Of a stretch of DNA of 64,000 bases, positions 9,613-18,065 are shown in pieces. Origin of the DNA: Breznakia pachnodae (GTDB lineage: Bacteria; Bacillota_I; Bacilli_A; Erysipelotrichales; Erysipelotrichaceae). The position numbers and the translations under genes were made by a program. Location: contig NZ_JAUSUR010000001.1 of assembly GCF_030814225.1 (NCBI RefSeq), positions 496,001 to 560,000 on the forward strand. Reading direction: 5' to 3'. Under the pieces are notes generated by a model that saw nothing but the letters and a program-made list of their open reading frames with translations, did not search any database and had not been told where the DNA came from. Each line of letters opens with the position of its first letter. The stretch's first letter is position 1.

Positions 9613-10697
9613 ACTGTCTCTCCTAACGCTTTGTAAGTAGAAGTTTTTAATTCTTCAATCAGTTCTTTTACAGATACAATTTTATCCACTCTACTTGCAT
9701 TACTTCCTACAAACACAAGTCCATTATTAATATTTCCTTTCGCTGATTGTATCAGTGCTTCGCTGATACAATAAGGCGTATCTTCTGGTGTACATGGTGT
9801 TAGACAATTCAGACATTTACGAATTGTGATATTTCCACGTTCCTTATTTTTACGCATAAAGTCATTCATAATTCCTCGACCAGGAAATCCTGTTGGACTT
9901 TGAACTATTTCGATTGTATCTTCACTTGCAGCAACTACTGCTTGTTTAAATGCGATATCAGCATCACATTCATTAGTTGCGATAAAGCGAGTTCCCATCT
10001 GAACTCCATCTGCTCCTAATTGTAAGTAATGAGCAATATCTTCACCTGTGAAGATTCCACCAGCAACAAATACTGGGATATCTTTTTCATACTTTTCTTG
10101 ATACGGTTTCAGTTCAGCTTTTACATCTTCATAAATCTTTTCGATTGATTCACAAGTATCATCAATAAGATCTTCTTTTTTAAACCCTAGATGTCCTCCA
10201 GCTTCACTACCTTCAATTACCACAAAGTCAGGTGTTGTCTGATGGCGTTTATCCCATACCTTACAAATCAATCGAGCAGCTTTTCCACTTGATACGATTG
10301 GTGCTAATAAGATGGATTCATCATCTACATATTTCGGTAAATCTAATGGTAATCCAGCACCAGATATAATTGCATCTACTTTTGCCATAACTGCCGCTTT
10401 TACATACTCTACATAATCTTTGCTGGCTGCCATAATATTAATTCCAAGAAGTCCTTTGCCGCAGGCTATATCTTTAGCTTTTTTTACTTCTTCTATAATC
10501 GCTTCACAGTTTGCTTTCAGTGATTCTTTGCGAAAGTAATCTTTACGATAACCAGGATGCGCAGCACTAATAACTCCCATACATCCTTCACTCATAACTG
10601 CACCAGCAAGATTTGATAAGGAAACACCAACACCCATTCCACCTTGAATTAATGGAAACGATAATACCTTATCTTTAATTTTTAGTTCTTTTATCAT
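9609..10697 (-). CDS. FabX-like Fe-S flavoprotein of the nitronate monooxygenase family
   Basis: 362 residues, longer than FabK. NMO/FabK-type TIM barrel: N-terminal PLIQGGMGVGVSLSNLAG, the catalytic-type histidine His169 in EGSEAGGHLG, and FMN phosphate loop VAGGIFTGEDIAHYLQLGADGVQMGTRF (209-237). Unlike FabK it has four cysteines near the C-terminus, Cys295, Cys298, Cys302, Cys310 (C-x2-C-x3-C-x7-C), a spacing able to hold an iron-sulfur cluster. Helicobacter FabX, a decanoyl-ACP dehydrogenase/isomerase making unsaturated fatty acids, is an NMO-family flavoprotein of about this length with a 4Fe-4S cluster. The gene lies between fabK and fabD with 1-bp and 4-bp overlaps, so it is a core member of the operon. 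Function as FabX is inference; a second enoyl reductase or a nitronate monooxygenase remains possible. Confidence 0.75.
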   Translation of the reverse strand: MIKELKIKDKVLSFPLIQGGMGVGVSLSNLAGAVMSEGCMGVISAAHPGYRKDYFRKESLKANCEAIIEEVKKAKDIACGKGLLGINIMAASKDYVEYVKAAVMAKVDAIISGAGLPLDLPKYVDDESILLAPIVSSGKAARLICKVWDKRHQTTPDFVVIEGSEAGGHLGFKKEDLIDDTCESIEKIYEDVKAELKPYQEKYEKDIPVFVAGGIFTGEDIAHYLQLGADGVQMGTRFIATNECDADIAFKQAVVAASEDTIEIVQSPTGFPGRGIMNDFMRKNKERGNITIRKCLNCLTPCTPEDTPYCISEALIQSAKGNINNGLVFVGSNASRVDKIVSVKELIEELKTSTYKALGETV

Positions 10698-11638
10698 TAC
10701 AATTCCTCATGTTTCATAATTAATGACTGTAATTCTTTCTTAGCGTCACTCATCATTGTGTCTAAGATTTCTTTTAATGATTTCTCTTCTTTACACATTC
10801 CAGCAATTTGACCTAACATCACTGATCCATACTGCATATCACCTTCGAAAACAGCTTTACGAAGCGCACCTAAGGTTAGTTTTTCTAACTCTTCACGATT
10901 GCCTGCTTCCGCTTCTATCTTCAAATGTTCTCTTGTCATCTTATTCTTTAATACACGAACTGGAGAGCTTAAACTTCTTCCAGTTACTACAGTATCTGTA
11001 TCTTTTGCCTTCATCACAGCTTTTTTATAATTTTCATGAATTGGACATTCGTGAGCAAGTAATAAACAAGTACCTACCTGAACTCCAATTGCTCCTAATG
11101 ATAACGCTGCGTTGAAACCACGTCCATCCGCAATCCCACCTGCTGCAATTACAGGAATACTAACTGCATCAACAACTTGTGGTACAAGCGCCATTGTTGT
11201 TTGTTCACCAACGTGACCTCCTGCTTCTCCACCTTCTACAATTAATGCATCTGCACCTGAGCGTTCCATACGAATTCCCAAAGCGACACTAGGAACAACA
11301 GGAAATACTTTTGCTCCTGATGCTTTCAACATCTCCATATACACTCCAGGATTTCCTGCTCCTGTTGTGACTACAGCCACTTTTTCTTCAGCAATCATTT
11401 CCATGATTTCTTTGGTATATGGGTTCATCATCATCACGTTTACACCAAATGGTTTATCTGTTAGTTGTTTGCACTTATGAATGGATAACTGTGCTTCCTC
11501 AACGCTCATTGCTCCTGTACCAATAATTCCAAGTCCACCTGCATTACTCACTGCTGCTGCAAACTCTGCTGTTGCAATGTTCGCCATTGCACCCTGAATA
11601 ATTGGATATTTAATATTCAACATCTTATGTAATAACAT
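10697..11638 (-). CDS. fabK: Enoyl-ACP reductase II (FMN)
   Basis: Last reductive step of elongation, reducing trans-2-enoyl-ACP with FMN and NAD(P)H. 313 residues, close to streptococcal FabK. N-terminal YPIIQGAMANIATAEFAAAV, catalytic His142 in EGGEAGGHVGE (equivalent to His144 in pneumococcus), and AAGGIADGRGFNAALSLGAIGVQVGT for FMN phosphate. No fabI is seen in the cluster, so this should be the working enoyl reductase. Stop and the next start share one base (TAATG). Gene order fabH-fabK-fabD resembles streptococci, except for the extra flavoprotein inserted after fabK and the absence of fabM. Confidence 0.93.
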   Translation of the reverse strand: MLLHKMLNIKYPIIQGAMANIATAEFAAAVSNAGGLGIIGTGAMSVEEAQLSIHKCKQLTDKPFGVNVMMMNPYTKEIMEMIAEEKVAVVTTGAGNPGVYMEMLKASGAKVFPVVPSVALGIRMERSGADALIVEGGEAGGHVGEQTTMALVPQVVDAVSIPVIAAGGIADGRGFNAALSLGAIGVQVGTCLLLAHECPIHENYKKAVMKAKDTDTVVTGRSLSSPVRVLKNKMTREHLKIEAEAGNREELEKLTLGALRKAVFEGDMQYGSVMLGQIAGMCKEEKSLKEILDTMMSDAKKELQSLIMKHEEL

Positions 11639-11650
11639 ACATTTCTCTCC

Positions 11651-12619
11651 TTATAATTCGATATACGAGGCAGCATATGTAAATCCACCGCCAAAACCAA
11701 CCATTATGATTTTCATCCCAGGTTTGATTATGTTTTCTTTCATCGCTTCTGCTAAAGCAATTGGAATACTTCCACCCGAAGTATTTCCATACTTATCTAA
11801 GTTGGTATAAAACTTATCATCACTTAGTTTCATTCGTTTTGCTACATTGCGGATAATGCGAATGTTTGCCTGATGTGGAATGATATAGTCTATTTCATCT
11901 AAATCTTTACCAGCTTTTTTCAACACTTCTATAACTGCTTCTTCTAGTGCTTTTACTGCAAAACGAAATACTTCACTTCCATTTTGTTTTAGGAAACCAA
12001 CTTCACGACTTCCATTTTGTAGTGGTTTAGGCAAAACAAGTCCACTTCCCTGAAGAAAACCTTCATGATCTCCAGTACTATTTGCATAATGATACATTAC
12101 ATTATTACAATTTTCCTGTTTCATAATAACTGCACCTGCACCATCACCAAACAATATAGAAGTATTACGGTCTGTGTAATCCATAAGTTTGCTATTTACA
12201 TCAACACCTATTACCAGTGCGCATTTATAATCACTCAGCATATAAGATGCCGTTTGTAATGCATAAACAAATCCAGTACATGCTGCACTCATATCAAATG
12301 CCATTATCGTTTGTTCATTCAACCCTAATTTATCCTGAATCAAACTAGCACATGATGGTGTAATGTTGTCTGGAGTAATTGTAGCAACAATAATCAGATC
12401 AATATCTTCTTTACTTATGTTAGCTTCTTCAATTGCCATAAGGGCTGCACGATATCCTAAGTCACTACTGTTTTCATCAGGACTTACTCTTCGTGTCTTA
12501 ATACCTGTACGACTGCTAATCCATTCATCACTAGTATCTAAAATTTTTTCGAAATCTTCATTGCTAACAATTTCTTTACCAACAGCATATCCACTTCCTA
12601 ATATTTTCCTGTTTTTCAT
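11651..12619 (-). CDS. fabH: 3-oxoacyl-ACP synthase III
   Basis: Starts fatty-acid synthesis by condensing an acyl-CoA primer with malonyl-ACP. 322 residues. Catalytic Cys114 (DMSAACTGFVYAL), His249 (IPHQANIRI) and Asn279 (KYGNTSGGSIP) are all present. N-terminal SGYAVGKEIVSNEDF is normal for FabH. Primer choice (acetyl or branched) cannot be read with certainty. It starts 1 bp after the accA stop and is followed by fabK, so carboxylation and initiation are transcribed together. Confidence 0.96.
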   Translation of the reverse strand: MKNRKILGSGYAVGKEIVSNEDFEKILDTSDEWISSRTGIKTRRVSPDENSSDLGYRAALMAIEEANISKEDIDLIIVATITPDNITPSCASLIQDKLGLNEQTIMAFDMSAACTGFVYALQTASYMLSDYKCALVIGVDVNSKLMDYTDRNTSILFGDGAGAVIMKQENCNNVMYHYANSTGDHEGFLQGSGLVLPKPLQNGSREVGFLKQNGSEVFRFAVKALEEAVIEVLKKAGKDLDEIDYIIPHQANIRIIRNVAKRMKLSDDKFYTNLDKYGNTSGGSIPIALAEAMKENIIKPGMKIIMVGFGGGFTYAASYIEL

Positions 12620-12620
12620 A

Positions 12621-13544
12621 TTACAATGTTCCTATTTTACGAAACTTAGTATATCGTTTATCTACTAAATCTTTCGTTTTCATCTTTCTTAAATCTTTTA
12701 ATTCCTGAGCAATATATGTCTTCATATTTTCAACAACATATTCAATACATTCCTGAGCTCCACCTAATGGTTCCTTAATAATTGCGTCAATAACTTTCTT
12801 ACTCAACAAATCATATGAAGTTAATTTCATAACTTCTGCTGCTTCTTGAGCACGACCTTCATCTTTCCACAAAATAGAAGCAAATCCTTCTGGTGATAAA
12901 ATCGAGTAGATTGCATTCTCCAACATTGCCAAACGATCAGCAACACTAAGAGCCAATGCACCTCCACTACCACCTTCACCAATTACAATACTAATAATTG
13001 GAACTTCAAGATTAGAGAAGGTATACAAGCAATCTGCAATCGCTTGCGCCTGTCCTCTTTCTTCTGCTTCCTTACCAGGAAATGCTCCTGATGTATCCAC
13101 GATATTAATAATTGGGCGATTGAACTTCTCGGCCTGTTTCGCAAGACGTAACGCTTTACGATAACCTTCTGGATTCATCATCCCAAAGTTACGTTCAATA
13201 TTGTCTTGGGTTGTTTTCCCTTTTGCCTGAGCCAGTACTGTTACTGGAATACCATCAAAGTATGCAATCCCACCAATTAATGCTTTATCATCTCTTACCC
13301 CACGATCTCCATGCAACTCATAGAAATTATCAAACAATAATTCAATATAATCCTGCGCTTTGGGACGATCAGCATGTCTTGCAAGATATACACGATCCCA
13401 TGCACTTAAATTATTGTATGTCTCTCTTTGAATTCGTTTGATCTGTGCATCAAGTTCATCATAATATGTTGTATTTACGTCTTCAATTTTCGCTTTTTCA
13501 GCTTCAAGACTTTTAATTAATATTTCACACTCTCTCAAATTCAT
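12621..13544 (-). CDS. accA: Acetyl-CoA carboxylase carboxyltransferase subunit alpha
   Basis: Alpha half of the carboxyltransferase that makes malonyl-CoA from carboxybiotin and acetyl-CoA. 307 residues. Features: [66 protein letters not shown] and the oxyanion-type [16 protein letters not shown]. It directly follows accD (1 bp gap), as needed for an alpha2beta2 enzyme made in equal amounts. Confidence 0.96.
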   Translation of the reverse strand: MNLRECEILIKSLEAEKAKIEDVNTTYYDELDAQIKRIQRETYNNLSAWDRVYLARHADRPKAQDYIELLFDNFYELHGDRGVRDDKALIGGIAYFDGIPVTVLAQAKGKTTQDNIERNFGMMNPEGYRKALRLAKQAEKFNRPIINIVDTSGAFPGKEAEERGQAQAIADCLYTFSNLEVPIISIVIGEGGSGGALALSVADRLAMLENAIYSILSPEGFASILWKDEGRAQEAAEVMKLTSYDLLSKKVIDAIIKEPLGGAQECIEYVVENMKTYIAQELKDLRKMKTKDLVDKRYTKFRKIGTL

Positions 13545-13545
13545 A

Positions 13546-14415
13546 TTATTTACCTATATGAAATGCAACCAAATCACTTAACGTCTGTTTCATATCTTTA
13601 CGTTCAACAATTTGATCCACAAATCCTTTCTCAAGCAAAAATTCTGCACGTTGGAAATCCGGAGGTAATACTTCATTGATTGTTTTCTCAATTACCCGTC
13701 TACCAGCAAATCCAATAAGTGCATCTGGTTCTGCTAGTATAATATCTCCCAGCATTGCGAAACTCGCACTGACGCCTCCGGTTGTTGGATTGGTAAGAAT
13801 CGAAATATACAATCCTCCACGATCACTAAAACGTTTAATTGCACTGCTTGTCTTAGCCATCTGCATTAAAGACATAATTCCTTCCTGCATTCTGGCTCCA
13901 CCACTTGTACAACTGATAATTAATGGTAATTTCTTTTTTGTTGCATATTCAATTGTACGAGTAATTTTTTCTCCTACAACTTCTCCCATACTTCCCATCA
14001 TAAAGTTGGAATCCATTACTGCTATCGCAACTTTTTGATGATTGATTCTTCCTACTCCACACACTACTGCTTCTTTTAATCCAGTCGCTCTTTTATATTT
14101 ATCTAATTTATCATCATAACCAATAAAGTTTTCTTCATTTTTACTTGTTGCATCTTTATCAAATTCTTTGAATGTATTATCATCAATGATTTGACGAAGT
14201 CTCTCTCTTGCACTAATTTTCAAGTGATATCCACATCGTGGACAAACATAATGATTTTCAATAAATTCACTATATGGAATATTGTCATTACATTTATCAC
14301 ATGTCTTAAAAACATTATCTGGAATTTCTCTTTTAGGAGCCTGATGAACAATCTTTTTACGAGCATTTTGAAAAATATTCAAACGCTCTTGTCTTTTCTT
14401 AAATAAATTCTCCAT
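13546..14415 (-). CDS. accD: Acetyl-CoA carboxylase carboxyltransferase subunit beta
   Basis: Beta half of the carboxyltransferase. 289 residues. N-terminal zinc ribbon with Cys39, Cys42, Cys58 and Cys61 (CDKC and CPRC), then the crotonase-like core with [25 protein letters not shown] and [16 protein letters not shown]. Start ATG has AAGGAG upstream and overlaps accC by 17 bp. All parts expected of AccD are visible; no anomalies. Confidence 0.96.
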   Translation of the reverse strand: MENLFKKRQERLNIFQNARKKIVHQAPKREIPDNVFKTCDKCNDNIPYSEFIENHYVCPRCGYHLKISARERLRQIIDDNTFKEFDKDATSKNEENFIGYDDKLDKYKRATGLKEAVVCGVGRINHQKVAIAVMDSNFMMGSMGEVVGEKITRTIEYATKKKLPLIISCTSGGARMQEGIMSLMQMAKTSSAIKRFSDRGGLYISILTNPTTGGVSASFAMLGDIILAEPDALIGFAGRRVIEKTINEVLPPDFQRAEFLLEKGFVDQIVERKDMKQTLSDLVAFHIGK

Positions 14416-15766
14416 TTTCCTTCAACTCCTTTATATACTCTTGGGCATATCCAGTATCATATTTTCCTTCAACAAATTTCGTACTATGCAGTACAAGATA
14501 ATGAAATTCAATGTTTGTCTGTACACCATCAATAATTAACTCTGATAACGCATTACGCATTTTCTTGATACACTCTAGCCGAGTTGGCGCAAAGGTAATC
14601 AGTTTTAGAATCATTGAATCATAGAATGGTGGAATTTCATAACCACAATACACTGCACTATCATTACGAACACCACGTCCTCCAGGGATATGTAAGAAGT
14701 TAATCTTTCCAGGTGATGGCGCAAAATCTTTTGCGATATTTTCAGCATTAATACGACATTCCAAAGAATATCTATTGCAGGTAATATCTTCTTGTTTGTA
14801 TTTCAGTGGCATTCCACTAGCTATACGAATCTGATGTTTCACAATATCCACCCCAGTAATCATTTCAGTAATTGGATGTTCCACTTGAATTCTTGTATTC
14901 ATTTCCATGAAATAATAGTTATTATGTTTATCTAATAAGAACTCTATAGTACCTACACTGTTGTATCCTACATATTTACACGCAGCAACAGCCGAAGCTA
15001 ACATATTCGCTCTTACAGTTTCATCCAGTACATAACATGGAGCTTCCTCAATCATTTTCTGATTTCTTCTTTGGAACGAGCAATCTCGTTCAAATAAATG
15101 AATTACATTTCCAAATTGATCACCCATTAACTGAACTTCGATATGTTTGGGATTTTCTAAATACTTTTCTAAATAAACATCATCATCACCAAAACAAACT
15201 TTCGCTTCACTTTTAGCACTATGAAAAGCATTTTCAAACTCTTCCTCTTCCCAGACGATACGCATACCACGTCCGCCTCCTCCACTGGAAGCTTTCACAA
15301 TTACTGGATAACCCATTTCATTCGCTAGTTTAACACCCTGGTCAACGGAACTTAGTATTTCTTTTGATCCTGGAATAACAGGCACCCCTGCTTCCATCAT
15401 CATTTTACGAGCTGCACTTTTATTACCTAACTTCTCAATAATTGATGCATCCGGTCCAATAAAAATAAGCCCACATTGTTTCACAAGTCGAGCAAACTTT
15501 GGATTCTCACTTAAAAAACCAAACCCTGGATGGATGGCATCACAGCCACTGTTACACGCTGCCTGAATGATATTATTCATATTTAAATACGAATCACTTA
15601 CTTTGGCGTTTCCTACACAGATTGCTTCATCTGCAATCTGTGTGTGCAGTGCATCCTTATCTGCAGTTGAATAAATTGCAACACTGGCAATTCCCATCTC
15701 TTTACAGGTACGAATGATTCTTACTGCAATTTCACCACGATTCGCAATTAAGATTTTCTTAATCAT
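14399..15766 (-). CDS. accC: Biotin carboxylase subunit of acetyl-CoA carboxylase
   Basis: ATP-dependent carboxylation of the biotin on AccB. 455 residues. Order: N-terminal biotin carboxylase domain (KILIANRGEIAVRIIRTCKE), ATP-grasp with glycine-rich VKASSGGGGRGMRIV, metal and bicarbonate region FMEMNTRIQVEHPITEM, and C-terminal domain (LECRINAENIAKDFAPSPG). Full length. Eight bases after accB. It depends on biotin that is probably imported through BioY encoded next to this operon. Confidence 0.96.
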   Translation of the reverse strand: MIKKILIANRGEIAVRIIRTCKEMGIASVAIYSTADKDALHTQIADEAICVGNAKVSDSYLNMNNIIQAACNSGCDAIHPGFGFLSENPKFARLVKQCGLIFIGPDASIIEKLGNKSAARKMMMEAGVPVIPGSKEILSSVDQGVKLANEMGYPVIVKASSGGGGRGMRIVWEEEEFENAFHSAKSEAKVCFGDDDVYLEKYLENPKHIEVQLMGDQFGNVIHLFERDCSFQRRNQKMIEEAPCYVLDETVRANMLASAVAACKYVGYNSVGTIEFLLDKHNNYYFMEMNTRIQVEHPITEMITGVDIVKHQIRIASGMPLKYKQEDITCNRYSLECRINAENIAKDFAPSPGKINFLHIPGGRGVRNDSAVYCGYEIPPFYDSMILKLITFAPTRLECIKKMRNALSELIIDGVQTNIEFHYLVLHSTKFVEGKYDTGYAQEYIKELKENGEFI

Positions 15767-15774
15767 AATAACAC

Positions 15775-16206
15775 CTACTCAATGTACATCAGTACATCAT
15801 CAAATTGAATCATATCTCCATTCTTTACAGAAATATCTACAATTGTTCCATCTTTCTCTGCTTTGATTTCATTCATTACTTTCATTGCTTCAATAATACA
15901 AAGAGTATCTCCTTGTTTCACTTTCTTACCAACACTAACAAATGTATCTTCACCTTCTGCTGGTGCTGCATAGTAAGTACCTACAAGTGGACTCTTGATT
16001 GCTTCCCCGACTACCTGTGACTCCTTTTGAGTTTCCAAAGATGGAGCAGCTATCGGTGCAGCAGCAACTGGTGCTGCCTGTACATAACTTACTTCTGCTT
16101 TTGGTTTTTCCAGACTGATTTTTATATCATCAATTTCTAAATCCATCTTTGCGACTGAACTTTCTTCAAATAAAGCAATAATTTGCTTGATTTTAGTTGT
16201 ATCCAT
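15775..16206 (-). CDS. accB: Biotin carboxyl carrier protein
   Basis: Carrier of the biotin arm shuttling between AccC and AccD-AccA. 143 residues: N-terminal segment, an Ala/Pro-rich hinge (about 42-57), then the biotinyl domain with Lys109 in the EAMKVMNEI motif. The thumb-containing loop YYAAPAEGEDTFVSVGKKV is typical of bacterial BCCP. A stem-loop with a short T run lies just upstream (16231-16250), so less transcript may reach accB than acpP. Confidence 0.95.
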   Translation of the reverse strand: MDTTKIKQIIALFEESSVAKMDLEIDDIKISLEKPKAEVSYVQAAPVAAAPIAAPSLETQKESQVVGEAIKSPLVGTYYAAPAEGEDTFVSVGKKVKQGDTLCIIEAMKVMNEIKAEKDGTIVDISVKNGDMIQFDDVLMYIE

Positions 16207-16225
16207 AACTTATCTCCTCATTTAT

Positions 16226-16252
16226 ATAAAAAGCTAAGATAACTTAGCTTCT
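16226..16252 (-). terminator. Weak terminator/attenuator between acpP and accB
   Basis: Stem AAGCTAAG (16231-16238) and CTTAGCTT (16243-16250), loop of four, followed on the minus strand by five T bases and then A/T mix. It would let part of the transcription stop after acpP, giving more ACP than carboxylase, which is the usual need of the cell. The partial character is inferred from the short stem and imperfect T run. Confidence 0.6.
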
Positions 16253-16255
16253 GGT

Positions 16256-16480
16256 TTACTTCTTTGCGTTTATCGTGTCGATGATATCTTGTACCGTTTC
16301 TAATTTAGCTAACTCTTCGTCTTCGATGCGTACATCAAATTCTGTTTCTAATTCTAATGCAAGCTCAACTGCTGCTAGAGAATCAATTCCTAAATCGTCT
16401 TTTAAATTAGCTTCTGGTTTAACATCATTTTCATCTACATTAATTGCTTCCACTAAAACTCTTTTAATATCTTCAATCAT
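16256..16480 (-). CDS. acpP: Acyl carrier protein
   Basis: Small acidic carrier of growing acyl chains. 74 residues. The phosphopantetheine attachment serine is Ser34 in the DDLGIDSLAAVELALELE helix. First gene of the fatty-acid operon, preceded by AGGAGG and the doubly palindromic promoter at 16502-16555. The short LDS-type variant GIDSL is normal for ACP. Confidence 0.96.
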   Translation of the reverse strand: MIEDIKRVLVEAINVDENDVKPEANLKDDLGIDSLAAVELALELETEFDVRIEDEELAKLETVQDIIDTINAKK

Positions 16481-16501
16481 TATATATTCCTCCTAGAACA
16501 A

Positions 16502-16555
16502 AGCTTTGAATATCAAAGCTATTCCTATTATACATACTTTGAATATCAAAGTAAA
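16502..16555 (-). promoter_or_regulatory. acpP operon promoter with two FabT-type palindromes
   Basis: Promoter on the minus strand: -35 TTTACT (16550-16555), 17-bp spacer, -10 TATAAT (16527-16532). Palindrome 1: arms ACTTTGA and TCAAAGT around ATA at 16536-16552, filling the spacer and touching the -35. Palindrome 2: arms AGCTTTGA and TCAAAGCT around ATA at 16502-16520, just downstream of the start point. Centres are 33 bp apart, about three helical turns. The core TTTGA-N3-TCAAA is the form known for streptococcal FabT. A FabT-like gene is present at 32313-32777. Repression by that protein is inferred. Confidence 0.85.
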
Positions 16556-16570
16556 CATTTTTTACAAAAA

Positions 16571-16597
16571 AATACTTGCATGTTATCGCAAGCATTT
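16571..16597 (-). terminator. Terminator behind the bioY 3' remnant
   Basis: Arms AATACTTGC (16571-16579) and GCAAGCATT (16588-16596) pair with one wobble; the minus-strand transcript continues with a T7 run. It follows the remnant stop codon at 16607-16609, so it is probably the original terminator of bioY. The complete bioY copy has no such hairpin after its stop. Confidence 0.8.
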
Positions 16598-16606
16598 TTG
16601 TCATAT

Positions 16607-16737
16607 TTACATTTTCCCTATTCGTTGCTTTATCGTAACCGCTACCAGACATGAGATCAAATCACCTGGTAAATATACTAAAAATAAATAATAAAACATC
16701 CATCCAAATGTAATTCCTTTTTCAAAATAAATATTCT
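16607..16737 (-). pseudogene. Displaced 3' end of bioY (remnant)
   Basis: Bases 16613-16737 match 18072-18196, the last 40 or so codons of bioY, in about 123 of 125 positions. The remnant keeps the frame and its own stop: it ends KQRIGKM then TAA, while the full gene ends KQRIGKL then TAG. Homology stops abruptly at both edges. It has no start or upstream part and is not a gene. It retains the hairpin terminator that the complete copy lacks, so this is probably the native end of bioY, pushed away when about 1.3 kb was inserted or duplicated between the copies. Confidence 0.85.
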
Positions 16738-16755
16738 CATTAATCAAATTTCCAG

Positions 16756-16834
16756 AAAAAAAAGCCGTTACATAATAACGACTTTTCCGACCGCCTACTG
16801 CGATCCTAATTAGTATGGACTATGTCCTTACGTC
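16756..16834 (-). ncRNA. Probable small RNA with own promoter and terminator
   Basis: About 80-nt transcript predicted from position 16831-16834 to 16756. It begins near GACGTAAGGACATAGTCC, which can form a GGAC/GTCC hairpin, and ends with a stem (AGTCGTTA with TAACGGCT, one wobble, at 16763-16783) followed by eight T bases, a clear intrinsic terminator. No start codon with ribosome binding site and no meaningful frame was seen. It lies 50 bp behind the DUF3800 gene in the island flanked by the bioY repeats. It could be an antisense or regulatory RNA of the island, or simply a terminated leader. I do not recognise a family. Confidence 0.6.
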
Positions 16835-16837
16835 TAT

Positions 16838-16866
16838 AATATAACATTTGCCACAACCTCAGTCAA
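16838..16866 (-). promoter_or_regulatory. Near-consensus promoter of the small RNA
   Basis: -35 TTGACT (16861-16866), exactly 17 bp, -10 TATATT (16838-16843) on the minus strand. It lies after the DUF3800 stop and points into a region with no reading frame, which is the main reason to call an RNA gene there. Confidence 0.75.
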
Positions 16867-16885
16867 ATATAATTATTATATTTTA

Positions 16886-17740
16886 TCAATCTTTTCCTAT
16901 CACTATCATTCCTTTGTTTAAATAGTCCGGATACCCATGTATTTTTCTCTCTATTAATAAAAAACTAGTATCCGATTGACCACCTCGATATTTTTTATAA
17001 ATTGGATAAGAACATAAATCAGCAATTTCCAATCCCCAAAAAGTAGCACTTGCTTTATGAATATCTTTACTAACACGTTTGGGATTAAAATATACACCAA
17101 CTATTTTATTAAATTGATTAATACTTACTGATGAAGTCCCGAATTCAATTAAATCTACTACTTCATTTAACAATTTGCAGTCTTCCTTTTTCCCTCTAGA
17201 CTCTAATATAATTAGTGCCTTATCAGATGTTTTGAGTTGTACTGTTACAAGTGTTTCTAAAATTTTTGTAACTGCTATAGTATAAGGACTTTTAACTAAA
17301 TTCCCACCTATTTTGTATAAAAAAACTTTATCTATGCAACAACTTGTTATAGAAATTGGTAATTTCTTCATTAATTGATTCAAATCATTCATGAACTTTT
17401 GAGAATTTATTTTAGTTTGATTGAAAGGACCCTTTTGCATTCTTATATCTCTAGAATGAAAGCATACTTGTTTTTCCTCGTTCCCATATAGATAAGTAGC
17501 TTTATTTCCCCAGTGTTTTGTTTTGATAAACTTTATTTCTTTTCCTATTTTAGTTAAATTTTCTCTATTAATTAGAACAGATGTTAAACAGAAATGACTT
17601 GAACCTAAATCTAACTCAACATTATTTTCAATATGATTAATTACATTTTTCATATTAACATTACCATTTTCATCCATAAACGCAATATGCGTTATATTTA
17701 TAGGACATGAAGTTATTACTGTTGGTTTTTCTCTCCACAT
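16886..17740 (-). CDS. DUF3800 domain protein of unknown function
   Basis: 284 residues. Family features: an N-terminal IAFMDENG strand with acidic residues, SSHFCLTSVLINRENL, a histidine-acid segment CFHSRDIR, LIILESRGKKEDCKL and the C-terminal GLEIADLCSYPIYKKY helix. These fit DUF3800, predicted to have an RNase H-like fold and often found in mobile or defence-related islands. The biochemical role is unknown. Start ATG has GGAGG upstream. The gene and its flanks are more AT-rich than the fatty-acid operon, and the island sits between two copies of the bioY 3' end, so it was probably acquired. An orphan: no partner gene other than the small RNA is near. Confidence 0.7.
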   Translation of the reverse strand: MWREKPTVITSCPINITHIAFMDENGNVNMKNVINHIENNVELDLGSSHFCLTSVLINRENLTKIGKEIKFIKTKHWGNKATYLYGNEEKQVCFHSRDIRMQKGPFNQTKINSQKFMNDLNQLMKKLPISITSCCIDKVFLYKIGGNLVKSPYTIAVTKILETLVTVQLKTSDKALIILESRGKKEDCKLLNEVVDLIEFGTSSVSINQFNKIVGVYFNPKRVSKDIHKASATFWGLEIADLCSYPIYKKYRGGQSDTSFLLIERKIHGYPDYLNKGMIVIGKD

Positions 17741-18065
17741 ATCATCCTCCAGAATTTATTATCACTATAGTAAAAATGTAATGGAAATCGTATACTACTT
17801 TAGAACTAAAGTTATTTTGAAAATAACTTTACTATAAATTAATTATAAGGGTAAATCCTAAATGTTATTATGTTTACATCCTTATAAATTCAACTACATT
17901 TCTCCACACCTATTCGTCTCTCAGCGATGTTCCATACATATTATTTATTAAATCTATCAAATTAACTATCTTAATATTTAGTTTAATTTGTCCTTACTAT
18001 ATTATTAACTGCTTCATTATTTTATCCTAATAATATATATATATTTCCACAATTTTTCTAATAGT
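17741..18065. other. AT-rich gap with two inverted repeats, no gene seen
   Basis: 325 bp between the DUF3800 start and the bioY stop. Contents: a near-perfect palindrome with 11-bp arms (AAAGTTATTTT, G, AAAATAACTTT) at 17808-17830, and a second inverted repeat (TTATAAGG with CCTTATAA, inner GTAAA with TTTAC) at about 17841-17890. TATAGT at about 17763-17768 on the minus strand could be the DUF3800 -10. The remainder up to bioY is very AT-rich without reading frames. The hairpins could be end structures of the inserted segment. Confidence 0.5.

Noticed and set aside
16613-16737. A second functional bioY gene
   Set aside because: Only the last 42 codons are present; no start or other membrane segments.
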